Positions 17,833 through 26,970 are shown, counted from the stretch's first letter. The stretch is DNA of 64,000 nt from Paenibacillus sp. ACRRX (GCF_022346885.1 NZ_JAKRNK010000006.1:280404-344403); one strand, 5' to 3'. Numbers and translations are program-made. The notes: generated by a model from the letters alone, not told the origin.

Positions 17833-18933
17833 TTGACAATCATTAATCGTCAGCGCTTAACAAGTCAGACTACCAATACCGTGGTCGCAGCCTCTCAAGT
17901 ACAAGCCATAACAAGCTTACTGGCAGGATCCGCACCTAATGCTGTAAATGTAGGTAATGCTCCTCTCATTTGGCCTTCTCTCAACAAATATATTAACGAC
18001 AATAACGATGCTCCAGCATTCACTATAATTCCTGAACAACCATTTTCTTCTGTACCGGAGCCGCAATTTCTATGGAACAGCTTAACTCCTATTCCTGGAG
18101 AGAGCTTGGGGTTTGCCACCATGACATCACCAATCTTGATAGAAGCTAATACCCAAGCTGAGTTTGTTCTGTTTCTAGCCGTATTTGCAGATAATGCTCA
18201 TACCGCTAGAATTGATATTGTTAATGCACAAACCTTTGCCCCAATCCCATCGACCGATGCAAGCGTTAACTTGTTAGACGGTTCACTTGATCCCGTAACA
18301 AGTGTAACGACCGACACTAGTAATCCTTATAATTGGCAAAAGATTCGCTATTATTCTATTCCAATTACGTTGACCGCTGTTCCGACTGATCAGCTGGTAC
18401 GCTTTGTTATTTCCTTTTCAGTCAGCAATTACTTGGATAATGGATCCATAAATACCGCTGGCTTGGCTTTTGTTGCGGACTTTTATCAATTTGTGGGAGA
18501 TGATGAAATCGTGAGTGCATTTGGAGGACTTTTACTTGATGAAGTTGGAATTTTGAATCTATCCTCTACATCGATCAGAGTGCCATTGGACCTGCCGTCT
18601 AATACCTCACTGAATATCAGCTATGCTACACCGGAAGTCATAACAATTACCGAGGCGGGCACCTATCGTGTCGATATTAACTTGGTAGGAACGATCGCCA
18701 TTGCCCCCTCCCAAGTTGGAGTGGGACTCGGCATCAACAACACCCTCCAAGCCGATATGTTTCAGGAACTGATAGTGAATGCAGTAGACTTTTCCACGTT
18801 TACCCTGTCCAACTACTATGTTTTAGGTATTGGAAATCAATTGAGCATTCTTATGTATTCCATACCCAACTTGCAGTTTTTCTTTGCTGGTACGGGTATT
18901 TCAGCAGTACTATCGGTTCAGCGCGTATTCTAA
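17833..18933 (+). CDS. Probable surface or spore-coat protein with BclA-like C-terminal beta domain
   Basis: TTG at 17833 follows GGAGG at seven bases. The 366-residue protein has no signal peptide. The N-terminus is Ser/Thr/Ala-rich, the middle (60-230) is beta-rich. The last 130 residues resemble the trimeric jelly-roll C-domain of exosporium BclA: SSTSIRVPLDLPSNTS, ITITEAGTYRVDINL, short hydrophobic strands and the final GISAVLSVQRVF. No collagen-like Gly-X-Y repeat precedes it, unlike BclA itself. Leaderless export fits a spore-layer protein assembled in the mother cell. Sigma-K control would be expected but no promoter was confirmed. Confidence 0.6.
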   Translation: MTIINRQRLTSQTTNTVVAASQVQAITSLLAGSAPNAVNVGNAPLIWPSLNKYINDNNDAPAFTIIPEQPFSSVPEPQFLWNSLTPIPGESLGFATMTSPILIEANTQAEFVLFLAVFADNAHTARIDIVNAQTFAPIPSTDASVNLLDGSLDPVTSVTTDTSNPYNWQKIRYYSIPITLTAVPTDQLVRFVISFSVSNYLDNGSINTAGLAFVADFYQFVGDDEIVSAFGGLLLDEVGILNLSSTSIRVPLDLPSNTSLNISYATPEVITITEAGTYRVDINLVGTIAIAPSQVGVGLGINNTLQADMFQELIVNAVDFSTFTLSNYYVLGIGNQLSILMYSIPNLQFFFAGTGISAVLSVQRVF

Positions 18934-19035
18934 TATAGTTGTAGACTCACTGGATGTTCTTAAAGTAGAGAAACGAAAAGGCCAACTATTCGCTGGCCAT
19001 ACCCCTGTTGAGTAGACAGAACTAAAAAGACAGGT

Positions 19036-19190
19036 TTAAGCAGCAGCCGTATCTCGGTATTCCACCGGGGAACGGTTGTTCAATTTTTTCTGAAATCTAC
19101 TTTGGTTAAAAACAAGATATATTTCCGTACTTGTTGTTCTGCCTCAGCTAAGGTATTCGGTTTGCCTAAATAAATCTTTTCCGTTTTAGA
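19036..19190 (-). pseudogene. IS3-family transposase C-terminal remnant
   Basis: The minus strand reads SKTEKIYLGKPNTLAEAEQQ, then YILF, a TGA near 19092, and after a frame change NNRSPVEYRDTAA-stop. The ending (FYN..RFQKKLN..SPVEYR) is the usual C-terminus of IS3/IS150 OrfB. It carries the opposite end from the IS3 piece at 7239. It abuts an LRR fragment at 19193 with no intervening terminal repeat. Confidence 0.65.
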
Positions 19191-19192
19191 TT

Positions 19193-19310
19193 CCATCTAA
19201 GATCCAGACGCTCTAATCCTTCGATTTCCATCGCTAATTTTTGTAGTTCAGTTAGATGATTATTTCTTAGGTCTAATTCTAATAAATTCCGAATTGTGAA
19301 ATCTCTTCAG
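19193..19310 (-). pseudogene. Leucine-rich-repeat protein fragment
   Basis: The minus strand encodes RNLLELDLRNNHLTELQKLA then MEIEGLERLDLRW, two LRR units with the LxLxxNxL pattern. PEEISQF upstream lies in a shifted frame. No start or end remains. It ends at the junction with the IS3 remnant, so an insertion followed by deletion probably destroyed the gene. Confidence 0.5.
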
Positions 19311-19317
19311 GCAAAAA

Positions 19318-19345
19318 GGAGCAAGTGTCTCTCGACACTTGCTCC
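19318..19345 (-). terminator. Strong intrinsic terminator for the SagB-type gene
   Basis: Perfect 12-bp stem (19318-19329 / 19334-19345) with a TCTC loop. On the minus strand it is followed by TTTTTGCC. It lies 120 bases past the stop of the gene at 19465. Confidence 0.75.
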
Positions 19346-19464
19346 TTACGTGTTTTTCATACGTTCAACCTCTTCATTACCTGCAGCGATATAGACGCCA
19401 GCCTTTTATATGCTTCTGACACTACCATCGCACCCTTCCGACCAATCTTTGATCAATATGTGTA

Positions 19465-20226
19465 TTATTCTCGTTTCTTCCCAACTGCACCCATAAAGAT
19501 GATGAATTCTTCATCACCGTCTAATTCTAAAATATCATCAACCAATTTTTGATCATAGATTCCAATTGCACAAGCACCTGCACCGATCGATTCACTAGTC
19601 AAATAAAGGTTTTGGCTTACATGTCCAACATCGATGAGGATTTTTTTGTGAGCTGAAATATCATACTTCCATTCAGAACGATAGGGTGTTGTACTCCATG
19701 CAAACATTACCGAAGCTTTTTTTACAAAATTAGGAACAAAAGGCTGATCCAAAGTAATCGCATCAATTTTTTGATCAATTTTATCTAATTCAAACATAAA
19801 CAGGAGCTTGTGTTCCATGGGAAGGTATCTATAAATTCCTTGTTGCAAGCCCTCTACTCGCATAATAAATAAATATGTCTCAAATGTATGTGTTGCCCCA
19901 CTGCAGGGTACAGTTCGCAATGTACACCCATTCTTCGTCATACTCGTTATCCCTTGGGTAGCCCATAATAAATATGATAACTCTTCAAGACTTAATGATT
20001 CATCAGAATAAAACCTTGTACTTCTTCTTTCATTTATACATTCATATATGCTTTCTTTACTTACAACATCTTTTCTGATCTCTGGCAAATCAATAATTAG
20101 TGATGTTGAGTTATAGGACTTAACAATTGGTGGTTGCGGAAGTCCCTTTAGCTTATCTGTTTTAATATGTTTAAATTCAAGAAAATTCGATTTCAAAAAG
20201 TTTCTATGTTGTTCATATTTAGCCAT
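19465..20226 (-). CDS. SagB/ThcOx-type nitroreductase-fold dehydrogenase
   Basis: The 253-residue protein begins the enzyme fold at INERRSTRFYSDESLSLEEL, the FMN-binding start of the SagB family. TVPCSGATHTFETYL, GIYRYLPMEHKL and GHVSQNLYLTSESIGAGACA follow in family order. SagB enzymes use FMN to oxidise thiazolines and oxazolines to azoles in RiPP pathways, but lone copies without SagC/SagD partners, as here, are common and of unknown function. No RiPP precursor, cyclodehydratase or exporter lies nearby. Good ribosome binding site (AAGGAGAG). A perfect palindrome with an Fnr-like core lies upstream, so anaerobic control is plausible. Confidence 0.82.
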   Translation of the reverse strand: MAKYEQHRNFLKSNFLEFKHIKTDKLKGLPQPPIVKSYNSTSLIIDLPEIRKDVVSKESIYECINERRSTRFYSDESLSLEELSYLLWATQGITSMTKNGCTLRTVPCSGATHTFETYLFIMRVEGLQQGIYRYLPMEHKLLFMFELDKIDQKIDAITLDQPFVPNFVKKASVMFAWSTTPYRSEWKYDISAHKKILIDVGHVSQNLYLTSESIGAGACAIGIYDQKLVDDILELDGDEEFIIFMGAVGKKRE

Positions 20227-20284
20227 AATAGACTCTCCTTAGATGACTTAATCGTTTCTTAATAGTTCTAACATAGCATGTATT

Positions 20285-20322
20285 AAAAATTATATTGTGA
20301 TCTCATTCACAATATAATTTTT
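20285..20322. promoter_or_regulatory. 16-bp-arm palindrome with Fnr/CRP-type core upstream of the SagB gene
   Basis: Arms 20285-20300 and 20307-20322 are exact reverse complements. The core reads TTGTGA-N6-TCACAA (20295-20312), matching the TGTGA-N6-TCACA consensus of Bacillus Fnr and CRP-family factors. It lies 69-86 bases before the ATG at 20226, on the correct side for a regulator. It could also fold as an RNA hairpin. Confidence 0.55.
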
Positions 20323-20336
20323 TACTTGAATACTAA

Positions 20337-20364
20337 TGTGGTCTCGGTTAATGTGGTCTCGGTG
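20337..20364. repeat. Tandem direct repeat of a 13-mer
   Basis: ATGTGGTCTCGGT occurs twice in succession with two intervening bases. No function is evident. The rest of 20323-20567 holds no gene. Confidence 0.5.
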
Positions 20365-20567
20365 TCAGCAGAAAATAAAGTCCTAGACTGTCGCTGTTTC
20401 ATTTAACTAACGTGTCCTGTTAGCTTAACAAACAACTTTTCCGTTGGGTTTGAACCTATCCTCTCGATTCCATCCTTCGGAGATATACATCTCAATTATA
20501 ATGAACTCAGCCGGATTCCTTGCACGATCCGCTCCTGGAGACTCTACGATGAATCAAATTATTAGAA

Positions 20568-21056
20568 TCAGAAAATATAGAAAATAAGACCTTTGCCCTC
20601 GGCTACAGTTTGGCTATAGAAACGCCGGATTTCGTTAAAATTCTGAAGCATGTAGGCAAAGAATTCATCTTCATCCTCGTCTGAAACAGTGTCAGGTTCA
20701 AGCGGATATACCTCTTCCTTAACCATGGCCGGGAAATCATACCGCAAGCGAAGCTGCGCTTCATCCAGCTCAGACATAGCCAGAAGCGCTTCTGCAACTT
20801 GCTCGGCGCGTAAGGAAAACGCCCCGAATGAGCCGAAATCGATGCCTTTGTCAGACGTCAGCGGAACAACATAGCCAAGAGGGGGCTCTCCATCAGCAAT
20901 ATCGCCACAAAGCAAGTAGTGAATCGCCTCCCAGGATCTATCAATGTCCAGTCCGGGATAATCGTCTATTTTCAAACTCTTCAATGCAATGTCACCTGCT
21001 GTGATTTGCTGCACCATGTTGTCATCCATAGCAAAGTAATATCCGCGCATTCCCAT
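20568..21056 (-). CDS. DUF1877 (YfbM-like) protein
   Basis: The 162-residue cytoplasmic protein shows the YfbM/DUF1877 pattern: MGMRGYYFAM at the start, LDIDRSWEAIHYLLCGD near 55, and a C-terminal half rich in acidic residues ending with KGLIFYIF. The family is small and its function is not established; structures show an alpha/beta fold. AAGAAGGATG precedes the ATG. Neighbours are unrelated. Confidence 0.8.
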   Translation of the reverse strand: MGMRGYYFAMDDNMVQQITAGDIALKSLKIDDYPGLDIDRSWEAIHYLLCGDIADGEPPLGYVVPLTSDKGIDFGSFGAFSLRAEQVAEALLAMSELDEAQLRLRYDFPAMVKEEVYPLEPDTVSDEDEDEFFAYMLQNFNEIRRFYSQTVAEGKGLIFYIF

Positions 21057-21229
21057 GTCGTCATCCTTCTTTCCATTATTAGTAGTGACTATACTACCCC
21101 ATCAAAATGTAACATCTGGTAATTGTGTATTTCAAGGAACATTATACCCATGTTGCCGTCAGGACTACTTGTATGAATGTATATGTACTATTGCCCTCAT
21201 AAAACAGATATTACCCGCACGCTATTCAT

Positions 21230-21262
21230 AGAAAAAACCGTTCCTTATTCGGGAAACGGTTC
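21230..21262 (-). terminator. Terminator of the PL6-type lyase gene
   Basis: AACCGTTCC and GGGAAACGGTT pair with small bulges around TTATTC; on the minus strand six T follow. It is 67 bases beyond the stop at 21329. Confidence 0.7.
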
Positions 21263-21328
21263 GTTATTTTTATAAAAGCGACACAATGATTGTATTTTTA
21301 TAATAGTAAACCCATTAATGGATCCCAT

Positions 21329-22918
21329 TTATTCCGGTGCATTCGGACCCACATCTGCTGCTTTAAGCGGTTTGCGACTACTAGCAGCATTTGAAAATTC
21401 ATCAGCTCCTACATCGGTTTTCGAGCGTAGTTGTCCATCCATATCATCTATCACTTTCACTCGTTTTTCAAGTTGGATGTCAGTTACTGCTTTATTTATA
21501 GCTGGGCTGTTGGCAGATAGTTTATGCAAGCCTTCAGAAATGGTAAAGTCGGGATTTATGGCTAATATTTCAGAAGGGCCGCGTGACGCATTGGATAATG
21601 TGCTACCAAAGCCGAGGTTACCCTTAAAGATAGTGTCGGTGCTGCTAGACTCGTGATATAAGATGCCCGTCTTATTAGCGACGATATTGTTGGCCACCCA
21701 GCTTCCAGTCGGGGCGTATTTTTTTGACGTATTCGTTGAACCAATCGTAATACCATCTTTACTGTTAACAATGGTGTTATTTACGACTGTTGCACGATAC
21801 ACTCGCCATTGGGAGCTCAAATCTTCATCTGAAGGGTTCGTTGGTTTCCCATCTTTTCCACCGTCATACTTACCGCTGTCCAGAAATATAGCATCACCTG
21901 TTATGTCTTCCATATAATTGTTATAAATTTTATGATCATTTCCATATATCCGAATGCCCATTACCTTCTCCTTCACGCCATCTCCAAAAAAGAAATTGCC
22001 GTAAAACTTGTTATTGTGACCATGTCTGGCTGTCAATCCACCGCGGTTATTTATGAATGTGTTATACCTAACCTCATTGTTGCCTGATTTTACTGACACA
22101 ACCTCTAGATCGCCGTCACAATTCTCGAATAGATTGTATTGGACTTTGTTTTGACCTTCGGATAAGGAAATCTTCGATACTCCAAGACGAATCGTTTCAT
22201 TACCGTTTGCTGCTGATAATTTAACATTACGGAAATGGTTGTATTCAATCACGTCACGCTGAGAAATTTGTTTAACAGCTCCATTTATATATCCACTAAA
22301 AGCAATTACTGGTGCAGGATCGCTTTTCCCGTTAAAATCGTTGCGATCAATCTGGTTGTCGGAGCTGTTCTCACCTTTAATCTCCAGCCAGATCATCTTA
22401 TTTCCAGTTGCAGGGACAGCAAACATATTGCGTGTCAATCGGATATGGTTCGAACCGTCAAGCTGAACCGCTGCACTGCGGGTGGTAGTTCCGGTGTTCG
22501 TAATTTTCAGTCCTTCAACGACAATATGAGATGAACGGACAATGTGTAACACGTCAGCACCCGCAATAATCGCTCGCCCACGGTTTGCGGCTTTAATCGT
22601 AATCGGATTTGTACTTGTGCCATGTTTACCACTGATTTGCAGCGCTTTGCTTCCTTTGTATGTACCATTTGCCAACACAATGGTTGTCCCTGGATTTGCC
22701 TCATCAATTGCTGTCTCTAGCTGTGCAGAGGTCGACACTTTTACTACCTTTGATACTACCCCTGATTCAAGTGCAACGTCATAAACGACGTCTGTTACTC
22801 CGGGCGCACCACCAGCTAACTGATTTTCTGCTGACGAATAACCTGTTACTGGAAACAAGGTTACTGACAACAAGGTCATAAGTAATAATCGTCTAATTTT
22901 GCTAGGTTTTATCAACAT
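21329..22918 (-). CDS. Secreted polysaccharide lyase family 6 (alginate or chondroitinase-B-like)
   Basis: ATG at 22918 directly follows AGAGGTGATC and gives 529 residues. The signal peptide ends near VTGYSSA. From residue 60 the protein is a right-handed parallel beta-helix: LETAIDEANPGTTIVLANGT, NPITIKAANRGRAIIAGADV, then repeated N-x-I/V coils (NHIRLTRNMF, NEVRYNTFINNRGGLTARHG). The RHGH segment and the upstream KISLSEGQNK block correspond to the Arg and Lys region used by PL6 lyases for eliminative cleavage. The substrate should be alginate or a glycosaminoglycan. No transporter or regulator of that pathway is adjacent. Confidence 0.82.
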   Translation of the reverse strand: MLIKPSKIRRLLLMTLLSVTLFPVTGYSSAENQLAGGAPGVTDVVYDVALESGVVSKVVKVSTSAQLETAIDEANPGTTIVLANGTYKGSKALQISGKHGTSTNPITIKAANRGRAIIAGADVLHIVRSSHIVVEGLKITNTGTTTRSAAVQLDGSNHIRLTRNMFAVPATGNKMIWLEIKGENSSDNQIDRNDFNGKSDPAPVIAFSGYINGAVKQISQRDVIEYNHFRNVKLSAANGNETIRLGVSKISLSEGQNKVQYNLFENCDGDLEVVSVKSGNNEVRYNTFINNRGGLTARHGHNNKFYGNFFFGDGVKEKVMGIRIYGNDHKIYNNYMEDITGDAIFLDSGKYDGGKDGKPTNPSDEDLSSQWRVYRATVVNNTIVNSKDGITIGSTNTSKKYAPTGSWVANNIVANKTGILYHESSSTDTIFKGNLGFGSTLSNASRGPSEILAINPDFTISEGLHKLSANSPAINKAVTDIQLEKRVKVIDDMDGQLRSKTDVGADEFSNAASSRKPLKAADVGPNAPE

Positions 22919-23152
22919 GATCACCTCTGTATATAATTGTAGTTGTAATCCTACCTTCTATATATAACCTATTTTGAATAAAAGGATCTTAAAAATTGGT
23001 TTTTTACGTAACATTTATACATGAGACAGGACGTCTATCTATGATTTAACATCCATTTGGTACTGCAATGCATAGCTATGACTCTTTAAACATCCTAAGC
23101 CTAGAATTTTGCTTCATTAAATTAAAAACCACTCTTTTAGTGCAATAAAATA

Positions 23153-23173
23153 AGCAGGCTTAAGCAGCCTGCT
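23153..23173. other. Hairpin in a 470-base stretch with no gene
   Basis: AGCAGGCT and AGCCTGCT pair around TAAGC. The stretch 22919-23388 otherwise holds only the terminator at its left-facing end (23356-23390) and short AT-rich sequence. Confidence 0.4.
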
Positions 23174-23355
23174 CAACAATGTATAATATTCAACTTCAAG
23201 TCCCGCTAAAGTTTTCTTTCCTTATTGCCCTTACTAATATTGCCTACGTCTCGTCCCATAACGACCGATTCTAAGAGAAGAGTTCAGCGCTGGGTGTTAT
23301 GGCGGATGAGGAATAAATAGCTGACTACTGAAAGGCTGCAGAACATGATGATACT

Positions 23356-23390
23356 AACAGTAAAAACGGCAAACATGCTGTTTTTCTGTT
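23356..23390 (-). terminator. Terminator at the end of the alpha/beta hydrolase gene
   Basis: AACAGTAAAAACGGC and GCTGTTTTTCTGTT pair around AAACAT with two mismatches, and the stem overlaps the stop codon at 23389. Confidence 0.5.
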
Positions 23391-24318
23391 ATTGATGCAC
23401 GAATCTATTATCATCCATATTTGCTTGTATAACGTCCACCCAATTTGTATTATGCATCATCTCGGAAGAATCCCCATCAAATGCCTTCATGGCTTCCTGA
23501 TCATCAAGCAGCCGATATCTCAACCAAGCCGTTAAGTAACCCCTATGGTTGCCACCATTACCTTCAATCGCTGTATGAGCTGCACCTTTTGCCATCCCCA
23601 TCATAACAGGCGTGCTTGCGTTAGCACTATGCAAGGCTAATTGATTCGTTGATACCGGTGAGATTAAAAAATCTCTTGTACCGCCCAAAATGAGGAAAGG
23701 AACGGTAATTCGTGCTGTATCGTACACATCTTTTGGATCACAATGCTTCAAATCCGGGAGAGCGATGGATACAACCGTCTTAATCAACGATCCACTTTTA
23801 TAGTTGGTATGAGCATTAATGACGCCAGTAGACCCTTGAGAATGTCCAGCTACACCAATATGTTCTATTTTTATTTTTTGATAAAACAAGCTGTTAGTGA
23901 GTTGGTTTTCATTTCTCAAATAATCAATAGCCTCTACAATTTCTTTGCCTGTTCCTGTCGTTTTGCTATAGGAATCGATTACAATGAATCCCCAGCTAGC
24001 AAGATGCGATAAGAGCTCATCATAACGATCTGGCGTGGCACCTGTTCCATTCCCCCAAGAAATAATAGGATAGGATTCGTCTCCCTGAAATGCTGGGTAG
24101 TATATTCTAAATAAAGCCTCTTTGCTCGTACTCTTAACTTCTTCTACTTTTACATGATAGCTTCCTTGCTGTGCATACCGCTGCTCAATGCTTCCTTCTG
24201 TAAGTTCTGGTACATTAGAATGAATGATTATTTGCATGAATATAGTTATTGGAACTGCAACGATAAGGACAACAACTGACAACCATAAAATCCACTTTCG
24301 TTTTTTCCAAACCGACAT
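23389..24318 (-). CDS. Exported or anchored alpha/beta hydrolase (PETase/chlorophyllase-like fold)
   Basis: A single N-terminal hydrophobic segment (about 8-30) precedes a 270-residue hydrolase. WGNGTGATPDRYDELLSHLA includes the oxyanion-hole strand. The nucleophile elbow is GVAGHSQGSTG (Ser near 165), the acid is in LGGTRDFLI (about 217), and the base is the His in GAAHTAIEGN (about 255). This order matches the dienelactone-hydrolase/PETase-like group of serine esterases. Substrate unknown. CGGAGAGG precedes the ATG. It is transcribed alone with its own terminator. Confidence 0.8.
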   Translation of the reverse strand: MSVWKKRKWILWLSVVVLIVAVPITIFMQIIIHSNVPELTEGSIEQRYAQQGSYHVKVEEVKSTSKEALFRIYYPAFQGDESYPIISWGNGTGATPDRYDELLSHLASWGFIVIDSYSKTTGTGKEIVEAIDYLRNENQLTNSLFYQKIKIEHIGVAGHSQGSTGVINAHTNYKSGSLIKTVVSIALPDLKHCDPKDVYDTARITVPFLILGGTRDFLISPVSTNQLALHSANASTPVMMGMAKGAAHTAIEGNGGNHRGYLTAWLRYRLLDDQEAMKAFDGDSSEMMHNTNWVDVIQANMDDNRFVHQ

Positions 24319-24648
24319 AGACGTGACCTCTCCGATAGTCTATAGGTTTCTCTATCGTTTTCTCTGTTAAATAATAAAACTAATGGGATATACGTGAAAG
24401 ATGCAGTTAAGTTTCATTAAACAAGATGCTAGATTAAACAGTAGATACGGAGAACTGAGAATAGCTCAAAAAGTATGATTTGCTGTAAGTACAATAGACT
24501 GTCACAGCTCCAAGTTAGCAATGTACCACGTGAATTCAAAAACAGGACGGGCAGATAAAAGAGGTGTTTTGAAACTCGGTTATTTCGTCCTCTTTGACGG
24601 TAAAAAGGTGGGATTATTGTATTGGATTTTAACGAAGATTGACTCATC

Positions 24649-24679
24649 AAAGAAGAGACCTTTTAACGGTCTCTTCTTT
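24649..24679. terminator. Hairpin with 12-bp stem in a 480-base gap
   Basis: AAAGAAGAGACC and GGTCTCTTCTTT are perfect complements around TTTTAAC. It may end transcripts from either side. A second small hairpin (CCTCATTT/AAATGAGG) lies at 24763-24780, next to the stop of the gene at 24801. Otherwise 24319-24800 shows no credible gene. Confidence 0.5.
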
Positions 24680-24800
24680 AATGGCAATTCTACTATTGAG
24701 CGTCAATTAATAATTTTTAACTTTACAGCAAATGGTCGGGTCTTGTATACCACTTGTAGACCTCATTTAAAAATGAGGTGAATTTATGAAAATATCAAGA

Positions 24801-25487
24801 TTAAAACGTATGTAATGGATACTTGTTCAAAACATATTTTTTCCCTTTTATTAATTGCTCTGCACTCAAAGTGAGTCCGTATATATCGCTTGAAAATGAC
24901 ACACTTCTCCCCAATAAGAAACCTACCATATAAGTTTCCCAATCAGGATAAGCTTTGCTTGCCAGTTTTGCAACAGTTTGCAAATATGACATCGCTTCTT
25001 CTCTAGTAATGTAGTTAAGAAAGCAACAAGTTCTTGCTAGGAACCCAACACGCTCATAATCCCATGCTTCCATAGTCTTAAAGTTGACAATATCCTCTGG
25101 TGAGGTGAATTTAACTTTTCCTTTAGAAACGCTAAATAAAGTTTTACAACCTTCATTAAAACTATCTACGATTTCTTGTTCAATTCCCTCTGGACTTCCT
25201 TTACTCTTGATGATTTCTAAAATAATATCATTATACTTTGTACGATGCCCTTCATTGAGCAACCATTCTATTGTATCTTTTGCAGTTGCAGAATCTACAA
25301 TTTCCCACATTTCAGCAAGACCATTTATATAAGTCTCTCTGTGTTTCTCTTCAAAATTTAAAATGCTTGCTTGCGAATAAACATGGTTATTGGAAACCAG
25401 TACGCTTCCAAAACACATCAATTTCTCTTCATTTTCTGATAATTTGTTCACTTCATAGAAACTAGGTTTTCTAGAGAACCAACCCAA
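24801..25487 (-). CDS. DUF1266 domain protein
   Basis: The frame can begin at GTG 25496, but AGGAG overlaps that codon; TTG at 25487 sits eight bases after it and is preferred (228 residues). The second half fits DUF1266: AWDYERVGFLARTCCFLNYI, TREEAMSYLQTVAKLA, YPDWETYMVGFLLGRSVSF. These helical proteins of unknown function occur near polymorphic-toxin or secretion loci in many bacteria. No signal peptide. No operon partner is seen. Confidence 0.7.
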   Translation of the reverse strand: MGWFSRKPSFYEVNKLSENEEKLMCFGSVLVSNNHVYSQASILNFEEKHRETYINGLAEMWEIVDSATAKDTIEWLLNEGHRTKYNDIILEIIKSKGSPEGIEQEIVDSFNEGCKTLFSVSKGKVKFTSPEDIVNFKTMEAWDYERVGFLARTCCFLNYITREEAMSYLQTVAKLASKAYPDWETYMVGFLLGRSVSFSSDIYGLTLSAEQLIKGKKYVLNKYPLHTF

Positions 25488-25870
25488 AATACTCACTCCT
25501 ATTTCTTTTTTGTAAGGATAACATTTCTTTTCCTACTAATTATTCGCTGATACCACTTTTTAACCCAAGTAAAATTATAACAAATTCAATTATAATACAT
25601 ATTTTAATTAATGCAATAAATTATTAATATCATTTCCGTTTTAGAAAGCAATAAAGCCCAATGTATATGCTTTCTTATAAGTAAATGTAAGCATAACAAT
25701 TATCAGATAAAAGGCTTTGACCAACTTCCATTGAGAAGGATTTTCCATTGGATTCCAAGCATGTTCATCACCAAGGACTGGTACAATTTTCTAATTATTA
25801 TTGACTAAACCAAATTTACTATATTATTATTAACATTGTATTCCACTACCAAATTCAAGGAGGTTGTATA

Positions 25871-26917
25871 ATGAAAAAGAAACTTGCTATTTACATCATG
25901 ACTGCTCTACTGATGTTGTCTGTTGCAATTCCTGCAAGTGCTGCTTCTTACACCACGAATTTGTCCAATATTAACAACGATGAAATTACAGAAGTTAATC
26001 CTGAAAGAACTAATAAAATCGAAATATTGTATGAAGAGAGATCTAGGTTAATACAATCAAACGACCATGGAGAAAAACTTGCTGAAAATCAAATGAAATT
26101 AGAGGGTCTAGGTGTAGAGTTTCTTTCCACTAATGAGGTTCAGCAAAGATTTGGTAATGATGCTCCAGCTGAAGCTAATTTAAATTTAACTAGTGTCAAT
26201 AACTCGGACTTGATTTCTCCTTACGTTAATCCTCCTGAAAAGAAAAATATTGTTTGGAAAAGTTATCGAGCGGATATGGTTAAGAATAGCGTTACATATG
26301 AAGTACAACATCTAACTGCAGAATCTAACAGCCAATCTTCATCATTAAAAGGAACAACCACTGCTGTTGTACAAACAAGCAGCTCCTTTGGAGTTGCAGT
26401 CGAAAAATTAATATTTACTGTATGTAAAGCAGGGGCATCAACCGTATCTAATGGAGTAAGTATTGCAATATCATTTTATGACGCATTGAAATCTTTTATT
26501 AGTGATGCAAATTTCAAAGCTACTACAACGGTTGATAACGTTAAAGTCACCTATCAAACAAATCAATATCAATCTATTGATTATATGTATGTTAAGGTAA
26601 AATCAAAGAATGACAATACTCAAGTTTTATCTTTTGTAACTAATGAAGTTTCAGGTGACACAACTGCAATTGTCCCTATTTTTAAGTATGGTGCTAATGG
26701 TGCTACATCTGGATCATCATCTAGCACTATAAATAGACAATTTTCATATAAAGCACCAAAACATCGGGATAGCGCACAGGCAGTGGCCTCCTATCTTGAT
26801 CCTGTTTATCAACCAGGTCAATCATTCTTAAATGAGCTTCAAGTTACAGGGATTAAGGGCGCGAAAGTACATTTTATCCCTATGACTGTTGTAACTTTAC
26901 CAGGTTCTCTTAATTAA
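25871..26917 (+). CDS. Secreted protein of unknown family
   Basis: ATG at 25871 follows CAAGGAGGTTG. A clean Sec signal peptide ends at about ASA-AS (residue 26). The 348-residue protein has a charged N-region (30-80), a Ser/Asn-rich linker, and a C-terminal half with a central hydrophobic run (FGVAVEKLIFTVCKAGASTV, about 175-195) followed by beta-prone sequence. That amphipathic central block recalls membrane-active exoproteins, but I recognise no family. Neighbours do not help. Codon use is AT-rich. A perfect terminator follows. Confidence 0.7.
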   Translation: MKKKLAIYIMTALLMLSVAIPASAASYTTNLSNINNDEITEVNPERTNKIEILYEERSRLIQSNDHGEKLAENQMKLEGLGVEFLSTNEVQQRFGNDAPAEANLNLTSVNNSDLISPYVNPPEKKNIVWKSYRADMVKNSVTYEVQHLTAESNSQSSSLKGTTTAVVQTSSSFGVAVEKLIFTVCKAGASTVSNGVSIAISFYDALKSFISDANFKATTTVDNVKVTYQTNQYQSIDYMYVKVKSKNDNTQVLSFVTNEVSGDTTAIVPIFKYGANGATSGSSSSTINRQFSYKAPKHRDSAQAVASYLDPVYQPGQSFLNELQVTGIKGAKVHFIPMTVVTLPGSLN

Positions 26918-26925
26918 CTTTTATC

Positions 26926-26970
26926 AAAGAGCATAACATCTTGGAGTATGTACAAGGTGTTATGCTCTTT
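26926..26970 (+). terminator. 13-bp-stem terminator after the secreted protein
   Basis: AAAGAGCATAACA and TGTTATGCTCTTT are exact complements separated by 19 bases, starting nine bases past the stop, with ATTTTTTAC shortly after. Confidence 0.7.

Noticed and set aside
20337..20364. CRISPR-like repeat
   Set aside because: Only two copies of a 13-mer, with two intervening bases and no spacer-length separation.
24521..24781. Plus frame of 86 codons in an intergenic gap
   Set aside because: It runs through a perfect hairpin at 24649-24679 and lacks a ribosome binding site and recognisable motifs.
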